A DNA stretch of 64,000 nt from COMBO-56-21 sp041559015 (GTDB lineage: Archaea; Thermoplasmatota; Thermoplasmata; UBA10834): contig JBFFED010000004.1 of the NCBI GenBank assembly GCA_041559015.1, positions 7,630 to 71,629 of the forward strand. Reading direction: 5' to 3'. Shown here piece after piece: positions 41,285 to 48,926 of the stretch (its first letter is position 1; each line of letters begins with the position of its first letter). The position numbers and the translations under genes are program-made. The notes under the pieces were generated by a model. The model searched no databases and was not told the DNA's origin. It saw nothing but the letters and a program-made list of their open reading frames with translations.

Positions 41285-42667
41285 GTGACGAGCGAGGCGC
41301 AGCCAGCACCCCCTCAGCCACCAGAGGAGTTCTGCGTGTCCTGTGGGAGCGCGATCCCATCTCGTGGCGTATACTGTCCAAGGTGCGGGTCGGTGAGAGC
41401 GTCCCTGAGAGGCTCGAGCGTCCCTCCTGCCGGTATCAGGCGCCTGCCCTACAGATGTTCGACACACCAGCCACACCAACCGACGACTCACAAGCGTACG
41501 CCCTTGAGACGGGTCATCAAGACCGTCAGCGCCTATGTCATGTTGTCATTCCTGCTGCAGCTCGCCCTATCCGCAATCGTGCTCGTCTACGGGGCGACCA
41601 TAGTCGTCCCCGAAATCATGGACTCTTGGGAGGGGGTTTCTCTCTTCCTTGTGCTCCCGGTGATGGTCAACATAGTGACACTCTCGGGATCCGCGCTCTT
41701 GGCGTACTACTTCTTGCTCATAGCTGCGATTTTGGCGAGCTGCGCGTACTTCTTCGCGAAGGGGGCGGGGCCTTACTTCCGGGAGCTGAGGATGTCGGCG
41801 AAATCCCGCGAGCACAGCATCATATTCGCCACTGTTGGCCTGCTATTCGCCACCGTGTTCTTCTCGCTCGTGATAGCCTTGCTCGCAAGCCCCTCGGAAG
41901 ATGAGCTCCCTGAAGCTGCGACAACCGCAGAGTACCTGTTCCTCCTCGCGAACGCCTCGGTCTGGGAGGAGGTGATTGTGAGGGTCCTCATGATAGGCCT
42001 CCCCATGCTGGTAGTCGACCTGGCTCGGAGGAGATGGCAGACGAGACTCAGGTCTTACGTCCTGGGCGGGGGGTTCAAGATGGGCATGCCCGAGGTCTCT
42101 CTGCTGGTCGCATCCTCCGTGATATTCGGCGTCGCGCACTTCACGAGCGGCTGGGGGGCGTGGAAGATACTCCCCGCAACGGTTGGGGGGCTCGCGTTCG
42201 GATATCTCTTCCTCAGATATGGCATAGCCGCAAGCATCACGATGCACTTCGGCACGGACTACCTCACGATGCCGATAGAGGTATCGGACTCCCTTGGCCT
42301 GGCCGTGATCACGGGAATCGGCGTGGTCGTGTGGGCCGCTTTCGGCCTGATATTCTTCGCATACTACACCGCGAGAGTGATTGAGTTCCTGTCCGGCGCC
42401 GAGCTATTCGAGCCTGTACCCACGCCTGAGCCGCTTATGGGCACTTGGCCCTACGCACCGCCCGTCACTCCGCCACCCTACGACGGCCAACGACCTGCCG
42501 ACCAGCGGCTGGCAGCCCCAGGCACGATGGGGAGAATGGATGCGGCGGCCTCGCCTCCACGGAGTGACAGTGTGGTCGGTGGATACGTCTGCCCTAGGTG
42601 CGGAGGCGTCGAGGCGCGATGGAGAGATGGCAGGTTCGAGTGCCTCAGATGCGGCTTTCTGTCATAG
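41285..42667 (+). CDS. CPBP intramembrane metalloprotease flanked by zinc ribbons
   Basis: A 460-residue protein. N-terminal zinc ribbon CVSCGSAIPSRGVYCPRCG (about 17-35); a membrane part with about 8 helices from residue 85 to 375; the CPBP (Abi, CAAX protease-like) motifs EEVIVRVLMIG (EExxxR) and FGVAHFTSGW with HxxxxxxxH-like His later in SITMHFGTDY; then a Pro-rich linker and a second ribbon CPRCG...CLRCGF at the end. A plus TATA at 41254-41260 is 28 nt before GTG 41285, so the mRNA would be leaderless with a GTG start. Substrate unknown. Confidence 0.8.
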   Translation: MTSEAQPAPPQPPEEFCVSCGSAIPSRGVYCPRCGSVRASLRGSSVPPAGIRRLPYRCSTHQPHQPTTHKRTPLRRVIKTVSAYVMLSFLLQLALSAIVLVYGATIVVPEIMDSWEGVSLFLVLPVMVNIVTLSGSALLAYYFLLIAAILASCAYFFAKGAGPYFRELRMSAKSREHSIIFATVGLLFATVFFSLVIALLASPSEDELPEAATTAEYLFLLANASVWEEVIVRVLMIGLPMLVVDLARRRWQTRLRSYVLGGGFKMGMPEVSLLVASSVIFGVAHFTSGWGAWKILPATVGGLAFGYLFLRYGIAASITMHFGTDYLTMPIEVSDSLGLAVITGIGVVVWAAFGLIFFAYYTARVIEFLSGAELFEPVPTPEPLMGTWPYAPPVTPPPYDGQRPADQRLAAPGTMGRMDAAASPPRSDSVVGGYVCPRCGGVEARWRDGRFECLRCGFLS

Positions 42668-43417
42668 CGCGCGCTCGAGCACATCTTTGCTGATGATGCC
42701 ACTCTCAAGGTCTCTGGACTCGATGATCATGTTATCCTGGTAACGTCCTCTCAAGGCTGTAGTGACCTTCCCTAGGTCGGCGGTGCCGTCGTCCACGACG
42801 TTGTGCTGGTCCCACTGACCCTCGTTGTTGTGCAGGTGAACGTTCCCGAACCTGTCGACCAGGGCGAGCATCGCATCCAGCTGTCTGGCGGTGTTGGCGT
42901 GGCCCATATCGAAGCAGATTCTGAGCCCTGTTCCCTCGATTGCCTCGAGGATCTCGTCCGCAGTGGTGCATGTCGCGTTAATGTTCGCGGGCATGTTCTC
43001 CACCACGACCTCCACCGAATTATCCTCGGCGAAGGATGCAATCTCCTTCACGGATTCCTTGGTCATCTCCAGCGCCCGAGCCCGATTCAGGAAGGCAATC
43101 CCTCCAACGAACCCTGGGTGGACCGTCACGAGCCGGATGTCCAGGTTCCTGCACATGGATATTGTCTCAGTTGTCTGGTCGATCGCGGCGCGTCTCATCG
43201 GTTCGTGCACGCTCCCGATGTTGACATCGCTCAGTGGGGCATGGACCTGGAAGCGCATGTTGGTCGATTCGATCGCCCGCCTCACGCCTTCCTTGATGAT
43301 GTCGAGCCTGTTCTCGCCTTCGGATAGTATCTCCCAGAGCTGGAAGTGTTCGGATATAGCCTTGAGCGAGGCCTCGAACGGCTGGATACAGAATGCGGGT
43401 GAACCTATGCCTATCAT
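42662..43417 (-). CDS. Sugar phosphate isomerase/epimerase-type TIM-barrel protein
   Basis: A 251-residue AP-endonuclease-2-like TIM barrel. Conserved metal-site pattern: FQVHAPLSDVN, LVTVHPGF, VVVENMP (Glu), ICFDMGHANT (Asp-His), and FGNVHLHNNEG, IIESRD near the end. The family covers sugar isomerases and endonuclease IV; context does not fix the substrate. Its end overlaps the CPBP gene by 6 nt, and its start overlaps the UPF0201 gene (ATGA at 43414-43417). Confidence 0.8.
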   Translation of the reverse strand: MIGIGSPAFCIQPFEASLKAISEHFQLWEILSEGENRLDIIKEGVRRAIESTNMRFQVHAPLSDVNIGSVHEPMRRAAIDQTTETISMCRNLDIRLVTVHPGFVGGIAFLNRARALEMTKESVKEIASFAEDNSVEVVVENMPANINATCTTADEILEAIEGTGLRICFDMGHANTARQLDAMLALVDRFGNVHLHNNEGQWDQHNVVDDGTADLGKVTTALRGRYQDNMIIESRDLESGIISKDVLERAL

Positions 43418-43794
43418 CTGCCCATCTCCGCTCTTGTGGACGGGGCTATTGAATCTATGATGGATTCGATGTCGTCGGCCATCATGGAGACCTCTATGTC
43501 CCCGAGGGCATGATCTTCCTCAGAGAAGGATATCTTCCCAATGGCCGCGACCTGCTTGTTGAGCCTGAATCTGGTCGTGTCCCCTTTCAGGCCACGCCGC
43601 ATGACCTTCCGGGCGGCGTCCCGTATCTTGTACCTCTTCAGCAGCTCGCCGAACTCGTCAACGGAACCCGAGGTGGCGATTATCTCTGAATCACCACGGA
43701 CCTCCGCGTCAGGAAAGAGATTGCGAATCGCGCGGATGACCGCGTTCCTATCCTCAGTCGCGTGGCACCGCGCCCTGAGGCGGATATCCAGCAT
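43414..43794 (-). CDS. UPF0201-family RNA-binding-like protein
   Basis: A 126-residue protein of the archaeal UPF0201/COG1325 family. It has the pattern RLRARCHATEDRNAVIRAIRNLFPDAEV, then GLLKRYKIRDAARKVMRRGLKGDTTRFRLNKQVAAIGKISF-like blocks (seen in pieces) and DIEVSMMADDIESII. Homologues are related to ribosomal L5 fold and exosome-associated proteins. A TATA-like box centred at 43820 is 26 nt upstream of the ATG, so leaderless. It is coupled to the isomerase by a 4-nt overlap. Confidence 0.8.
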   Translation of the reverse strand: MLDIRLRARCHATEDRNAVIRAIRNLFPDAEVRGDSEIIATSGSVDEFGELLKRYKIRDAARKVMRRGLKGDTTRFRLNKQVAAIGKISFSEEDHALGDIEVSMMADDIESIIDSIAPSTRAEMGR

Positions 43795-43815
43795 GTGCTG
43801 ACCATGTTAGAAAAG

Positions 43816-43824
43816 ATATTTAAA
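43816..43824. promoter_or_regulatory. Shared bidirectional TATA element
   Basis: ATATTTAAA on the plus strand (TTTAAATAT on the minus). Its centre is 26 nt from the UPF0201 ATG (43794, minus) and 29 nt from the DP1 ATG (43849, plus), so a single AT-rich element can serve two leaderless divergent transcripts. Confidence 0.55.
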
Positions 43825-43848
43825 GACGTCCGCGCTAGGATTCGCGGG

Positions 43849-45321
43849 ATGAAGAAGCGGGTTCTGAAGGCGCTCACGGAAAAAGGCATTCTTGTCGAGC
43901 CTGATGCTCTCGACGCGCTCTCGAAAGCGCCTGACGCTATGAGATGCGTTCAGTTGATCACCGACGACGGAGAGAACAGACCGCTCATATTGACGCGCTC
44001 CGATATCGCCAACTACATTGAGTGTCTGTCGACGAAGCCGTCCTCGACGGTGAAGGCGACCCAGGCAGCGGCCCCCGTGGTCGACTCTGCCCCGGCGACA
44101 GCGCAGCATCCGTGGAATACCTCTGAGATGAAGGTGCTGAAGGACATCACGGGTGACTCGACCTGCGTCGGCAACGTCATCGATTTCGCCAAGCTCTTCA
44201 ACGATCGGTTCGCCGCCTTGAAGAGGATGCTCGCGAGGAGGCGGGATCTCTCCGGCCTGGTGTCAATCGCGAAGGCGAAGAGAGTTCAGAGGGATGTCAG
44301 GTTCGTCGGTATGGTGAACGACGTGCGCTCGACCAAGCATGGCCACACGATGCTCGAGATGGAGGACGAAGAGGACAAGGTCCAGGTGCTCGTAATGAAG
44401 ACCGCTTCGCGAGTCTTGCTCGGCTCGTTCGTGAAGGATGAGGTGGTCGGGGTTGTTGGGTCGTTCAGCAAGGATGGGGAGATCGTGATCGCGAAGGACC
44501 TAATCAGGCCTGATGTGCCCCTCAACAGCGGGATGGTGCCGAACGGTTCGGACACCATTGTTGCGTTCGCCTCCGACATACATGTCGGGAGCACGGAGTT
44601 CATGGGAGATGCGTGGGAGCGGTTCATTGCATGGCTCGGAAATGACCCGGTGGCAGAGGATATCAGGTACATCATCATGCCCGGCGATCTTGTGGACGGG
44701 ATCGGCATCTACCCTGGTCAGGAGGACGAGCTGGTGATAGAGGATGTGTATGAGCAGTACAAGGAGCTCGCACGGCTCGTGGAGAAGGTGCCTGAGCGCA
44801 TCAGAATCATCATGATGCCCGGGAACCACGACGCCGTCAGACTTGCGGAGCCTCAGCCGGCCCTCCCGAATGAGATATCCTCGATGTTCGATTCGAGGGT
44901 GACTTTCGTCGGCAACCCCTGCTACCTGGACATCGAGGGCAGGGTGATCCTCGCATACCACGGCAGGAGCATGGATGACTTCGTCGCAAACGTACGGAGC
45001 CTCTCGTACCGGGAGCCGGAGAGGATCATGATGGACATGCTGAAGAGAAGGCACATGGCGCCCATCTACGGAGAGAAGACCGCCCTTGCCCCAGAGCAGA
45101 AGGATTACCTCGTCATAGACAGGGTGCCTGACATCTTCGTGACGGGGCACATACACGGCTGCAAGGTCGACGAGTACAGGGGCATCAAGCTGATAAACGC
45201 CTCCGCATGGCAGTCCCAGACGGCCTTCCAGAGGATGCACAACCAGATACCGGACCCTGCGAAGGTGCCCATGGTCAACCTCGGCACCGGGGAGATATGG
45301 ATAGAGGATTTCTCCAGTTGA
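43849..45321 (+). CDS. polB: DNA polymerase D small subunit (DP1)
   Basis: A 490-residue DP1, the 3'-5' exonuclease subunit of the archaeal replicative polymerase. After an N-terminal helical part and an OB fold (about 140-225) comes the phosphodiesterase domain with all Mre11-like metal motifs: ASDIHVGS (about 243), MPGDLVDG, MPGNHDAV, YHGRSMDD, and VTGHIHG. ATG 43849 is chosen because the TATA-like element is 29 nt upstream; in-frame ATGs at 43762 and 43804 are possible. The large subunit DP2 is not in the window. Confidence 0.93.
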   Translation: MKKRVLKALTEKGILVEPDALDALSKAPDAMRCVQLITDDGENRPLILTRSDIANYIECLSTKPSSTVKATQAAAPVVDSAPATAQHPWNTSEMKVLKDITGDSTCVGNVIDFAKLFNDRFAALKRMLARRRDLSGLVSIAKAKRVQRDVRFVGMVNDVRSTKHGHTMLEMEDEEDKVQVLVMKTASRVLLGSFVKDEVVGVVGSFSKDGEIVIAKDLIRPDVPLNSGMVPNGSDTIVAFASDIHVGSTEFMGDAWERFIAWLGNDPVAEDIRYIIMPGDLVDGIGIYPGQEDELVIEDVYEQYKELARLVEKVPERIRIIMMPGNHDAVRLAEPQPALPNEISSMFDSRVTFVGNPCYLDIEGRVILAYHGRSMDDFVANVRSLSYREPERIMMDMLKRRHMAPIYGEKTALAPEQKDYLVIDRVPDIFVTGHIHGCKVDEYRGIKLINASAWQSQTAFQRMHNQIPDPAKVPMVNLGTGEIWIEDFSS

Positions 45322-45358
45322 TACCGCGGGTCAAAGACTTGATATCCGATTAGCGGGA

Positions 45359-46744
45359 TTGCCCATCGTGCACGAGTTCGACATGTTCTTCCGCCCGGGA
45401 TCGGTGGCCGTCATCGGCGCGACCCCTTCGTCCGGCAAGATCGGGAACATAATCATTGAGAATCTCTTCAGCCAGGGGTACAAGGGGAAGGTCTACTTCG
45501 TCAACCCGAACTACAGCGAGATACTGGGCATGCCGTGCTATCCGACTGTGCTCGAATGCCCAGAGACGCCCGACATGGCTGTGATAGTAGTGCCTGCGAA
45601 GCTTGTCGCCGGGGTTCTGGAGGAGGCGGGCCAGAAGGGAGTGAGATGTGTAACCATCATATCAGCGGGCTTCTCCGAGGGCGATGATGAGGGCAAGGCC
45701 AGGGAGAGACAGGTTGTCGAGATTGCGAACAGGCACGGGATCAGGGTCATCGGTCCCAACTCGCTCGGAATCATCTCACCTCACCATGACATGAACGCAT
45801 CATTCGCGAGGACGACGCCACTGAAGGGACCCATCGCATTCTTCTCACAGAGCGGTGCGTTCTGCACCGCGGCAATCGAGTACTCTGTCAGCGATCTGCT
45901 CGGGTTCTCCGCATTCGTCAGCACGGGCAACAAGGCAGACATAGACGACGCGGACCTCGTGAGTTACTTCGCAGACGATCCGGAGACTAAGTGCATCGCC
46001 GCGTACATGGAGTCCACGAGGAAAGGGCAGGAGCTGTTCAAGGCCCTGGAGAAGGCATCCGAGAAGAAGCCCATAGTGATACTCAAAGCGGGCAGGTCAA
46101 AGAGAGGGGCCAAGGCTGCGAGCTCACATACGGGCGCGCTCGCGGGCTCTGATGCCGCCTTCGACGCCGCATTCAAGCAGACCGGGGTGTACAGGGCGAG
46201 GACGATGTTCGAGCTGTTCGACGCCTCTCAGGCGTTGGCGTACCAGCCGCCTCTGAGCGGGGACGGACTGGCGATAGTGACCAACGCGGGCGGTATGGGA
46301 GTCATCGCCACGGACTACGCCGAGGAGATGGGGCTGGAGCTGGCTGAGCTGTCCGCGAGCACGCTCGCCGAGATAGGCAAGGTCTGTCCTCCCACCTGGA
46401 GCTGGGGCAATCCCATAGACATCATCGGGGACGCGGACACGGCGAGATACTCGAACGTTCTCAAGATCGTGGGACAGGCGCCCGAGGTCAAGGGAATACT
46501 CGTGATAGCGGCAAGGCAAGCCGCGACGAACCTGTTCGAGCTGGCCAAGTGGATATCAATCACCGCAAAGCTGAGCGGGAAGCCGACTGTCACCTGCTTC
46601 GCTGGCATTGAGGACCCCGAGTCCGAGAGCTTCCTGGACGGAAGGGGCATCCCGGTCATGCCCGTCCCGGAGAGGGCCGTGACCGCATTGCACGCGCTCT
46701 CGGTCAGAGGGCAGTACCTGAGCAAGAAGAAGATACCTCGATGA
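45359..46744 (+). CDS. acdA: ADP-forming acyl-CoA synthetase, alpha subunit
   Basis: A 461-residue alpha subunit of ADP-forming acetate (acyl)-CoA synthetase. CoA-binding VAVIGATPSSGKIGNIIIENL (about 16-35), VNPNYSEILG, IGPNSLGI, the nucleotide-like FFSQSGAFCTA, and the phosphorylated His in SSHTGALAGSD (about 258-268). The enzyme makes ATP while cleaving acyl-CoA, a fermentative step common in archaea. The ATP-grasp beta subunit is not adjacent. The start is TTG 45359 or GTG 45368; neither has a strong ribosome site. Confidence 0.88.
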   Translation: MPIVHEFDMFFRPGSVAVIGATPSSGKIGNIIIENLFSQGYKGKVYFVNPNYSEILGMPCYPTVLECPETPDMAVIVVPAKLVAGVLEEAGQKGVRCVTIISAGFSEGDDEGKARERQVVEIANRHGIRVIGPNSLGIISPHHDMNASFARTTPLKGPIAFFSQSGAFCTAAIEYSVSDLLGFSAFVSTGNKADIDDADLVSYFADDPETKCIAAYMESTRKGQELFKALEKASEKKPIVILKAGRSKRGAKAASSHTGALAGSDAAFDAAFKQTGVYRARTMFELFDASQALAYQPPLSGDGLAIVTNAGGMGVIATDYAEEMGLELAELSASTLAEIGKVCPPTWSWGNPIDIIGDADTARYSNVLKIVGQAPEVKGILVIAARQAATNLFELAKWISITAKLSGKPTVTCFAGIEDPESESFLDGRGIPVMPVPERAVTALHALSVRGQYLSKKKIPR

Positions 46745-46761
46745 CCCTTCTGGGAGACTTG

Positions 46762-46887
46762 TCAGCCGAACAGTTCCCTGATTATGAGATAGGCGCCAAT
46801 TCCGATGAAGACCAGGCTGGACAGGAACGCGACCATGATCACCTTCATCATGAACTGCCTGTCCCGCAGGAGATCGGAGAGTGCCAT
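46762..46887 (-). CDS. 41-residue single-span membrane peptide at the end of the ATPase operon
   Basis: Reading the minus strand from 46887 gives 41 codons: MALSDLLRDRQF, MMKVIMV, then a hydrophobic helix (about 14-35) and IIRELFG. Four bases separate its ATG from the atpD stop. One transmembrane helix with a basic N-terminus fits a small membrane subunit or regulator. I do not recognise it. It is below usual gene-calling size, so it is probably unannotated. Confidence 0.55.
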   Translation of the reverse strand: MALSDLLRDRQFMMKVIMVAFLSSLVFIGIGAYLIIRELFG

Positions 46888-46891
46888 GCAG

Positions 46892-47533
46892 TCAAGCCTC
46901 TGCGGCCTTGGCCGACTTGTCCTTGATTCGCTTCAGGCGGAAGGTGTTGTCCCTCTCCATCTCCTCGAGCCTGAACCTGATGAACCGCTCGATCTCCTGG
47001 AGGTCGGGGAGCACCTTGAACTCGAGGGCGTTCACGCGCCTCTTGGTCCGTTCTATCTCCTCGAGGAGCTTCTTCATCGTCGTCTCCAGCTCGGCCGCCT
47101 TCACGACCGTCTCCACCAGGTTCTCATAGGCCTCGGTCGCCTCGTCTATCCTCGGGGACGTCCCGATGATGCCGTAACCGCGCTCGGTTATCGGCGCGAC
47201 TATCTTGGTGGATTTGATCTCCGGCACCACGACACCCATGAGGTTCCTGCTGCGGAGCTGTATCTCCGGGTGGCCCGTGAGGGCATATGATGCGGACCTG
47301 ACCGCTATCACGCCGTCCACCGCGCTCGCGATGGCAATCTTCTCGCTCGCCTCCTTGTAGCGCCTCGCGATCTCCAGCCTGAGGCCCTTGGCCTGGTCGA
47401 GTATCTTGAAGAACTCGAGTATCAGGCCATCCCTCTTGAGCTTCAGTATCTTGTAGCCGTTCTGGGTCAACCTGATCTTCTTGGTGACCTCGAGCAGCTC
47501 CGATCTCGTTGGCTGGACCTCTCTCTGCGGCAT
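46892..47533 (-). CDS. atpD: A/V-type ATP synthase subunit D
   Basis: A 213-residue central-stalk subunit D: long coiled-coil helices at both ends (PTRSELLEVTKKIRLTQNGYKILKLKRD and TMKKLLEEIERTKRRVNALEFKVLPDLQ...), with a short beta hairpin between. It links rotation of the A/B head to the rotor ring. Last canonical gene of the operon, 7 nt behind atpB. Confidence 0.92.
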   Translation of the reverse strand: MPQREVQPTRSELLEVTKKIRLTQNGYKILKLKRDGLILEFFKILDQAKGLRLEIARRYKEASEKIAIASAVDGVIAVRSASYALTGHPEIQLRSRNLMGVVVPEIKSTKIVAPITERGYGIIGTSPRIDEATEAYENLVETVVKAAELETTMKKLLEEIERTKRRVNALEFKVLPDLQEIERFIRFRLEEMERDNTFRLKRIKDKSAKAAEA

Positions 47534-47540
47534 CTCGATC

Positions 47541-48926
47541 TCACTTCTTCATGGTCGGGTGGTACTTCTCGATGAACTTGCGATCTATCTTGGTGAGCGA
47601 ATCTATGGGCAGCCCCGACAGCAGCTCCCAGCCGAGGTCGAGGGTCTGCTCGATAGTCCTGTCCTCAGTCTTCTCCTGCCGGACGAACCTGTCCTCGAAC
47701 GCGTCCGCGAAATCGAGGAACTTCCTGTCCCTGTCCGAGAGCGCCTCCTTGCCCACGATGGCCACGAGGCCCCTGAGATCCCTGCCCTCGGCGTAGGCGG
47801 CGTAGAGCTGGTCCGAGACCGCCCTGTGGTCATCCCTCGTCCTGCCAGGGCCTATGCCCTGGCCCATGAGCCTCGAGAGCGACCGCTCGACAGCGACTGG
47901 CGGGAAGATGCCCTTCCTGTGCAGGTCTCTCGACGCGACGATCTGCCCCTCAGTGATGTATCCCGTCAGATCGGGAATCGGGTGCGTGATGTCGTCACCC
48001 GGCATGGAGAGTATCGGGAACTGCGTGATCGAGCCGTTCTTGTCCTTGATCCTGCCCGCGCGCTCGTACATCGACGCGAGATCGGTGTACATGTAGCCTG
48101 GGTAGCCCCGCCTCGCGGGCACCTCCTCCCTCGCGGCGCCTATCTGCCTGAGCGCCTCGCAGTAGTTGGTCAGGTCCGTCAATATGACGAGCACGTGCAT
48201 GCCGAGGTCGAACGCAAGGTACTCCGCGGTGGTGAGTGCGAGCCTAGGCGTCAGGAGCCTCTCGATGGCGGGGTCGTCCGCGAGATTGAGGAACACGACC
48301 GCCCTCTTGAGCGCGCCAGTCCTCTCGAAATCCTTCATGAAGTACTGAGCCTCCTCGCTCGTGATACCCATGGCGGCGAACACGACCGCGAACTCCTCCT
48401 TGCCTCCCAGGACCTTCGCCTGCCTCGCAATCTGCAGCGCTATGTCGTTGTGCGGGAGACCCGAACCTGAGAATATCGGGAGCTTCTGCCCCCTAACGAG
48501 CGTGTTCATGCCGTCTATGGTGGAGATGCCCGTCTGGATGAACTCCTGCGGGTTGTCCCTAGCCCAGGGGTTGATGGCCGCGCCGATGATCTCGAGCCTC
48601 TTCTCCGGTATGATCGGAGGGCCGTTGTCGAGCGGGTCGCCGGAGCCGCTCAGTATCCTCCCGAGCATGTCCTTCGCGACTGGCATCTTGACGGTCTCGC
48701 CCAGGAACTTCACCCCGGAAGCGCGGTCGATGCCGCCTGTGCCCTCGAAAACCTGTATCACGACTACCTCGTCCGATGTGTCCAGGACCTGCCCCCTCTT
48801 CATGGATCCGTCGGGAAGGGCGATCTGCACGAGCTCGCCGTATCCGACCGGCTCGGTCTTCTCGACGAACACGAGCGGTCCAGCGATCTGGTTGATCGTG
48901 TGGTACTCCTTGGCCATGTCGTTCAC
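47541..48926 (-). CDS. atpB: A/V-type ATP synthase subunit B
   Basis: A 461-residue non-catalytic nucleotide-binding subunit B. N-terminal beta barrel (GPLVFVEKTEPVGYGELVQIALPDG), then FSGSGLPHNDIALQIARQAK, where a P-loop is replaced as usual for B, and RGYPGYMYTDLASMYERAGR plus SLSRLMGQGIG. It alternates with A in the hexameric head. Starts within the A stop (ATGA at 48923). Confidence 0.94.
   Translation of the reverse strand: MNDMAKEYHTINQIAGPLVFVEKTEPVGYGELVQIALPDGSMKRGQVLDTSDEVVVIQVFEGTGGIDRASGVKFLGETVKMPVAKDMLGRILSGSGDPLDNGPPIIPEKRLEIIGAAINPWARDNPQEFIQTGISTIDGMNTLVRGQKLPIFSGSGLPHNDIALQIARQAKVLGGKEEFAVVFAAMGITSEEAQYFMKDFERTGALKRAVVFLNLADDPAIERLLTPRLALTTAEYLAFDLGMHVLVILTDLTNYCEALRQIGAAREEVPARRGYPGYMYTDLASMYERAGRIKDKNGSITQFPILSMPGDDITHPIPDLTGYITEGQIVASRDLHRKGIFPPVAVERSLSRLMGQGIGPGRTRDDHRAVSDQLYAAYAEGRDLRGLVAIVGKEALSDRDRKFLDFADAFEDRFVRQEKTEDRTIEQTLDLGWELLSGLPIDSLTKIDRKFIEKYHPTMKK

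Noticed and set aside
47481..48470. A 329-codon plus-strand frame
   Set aside because: Antisense to atpB; no signal or motif.
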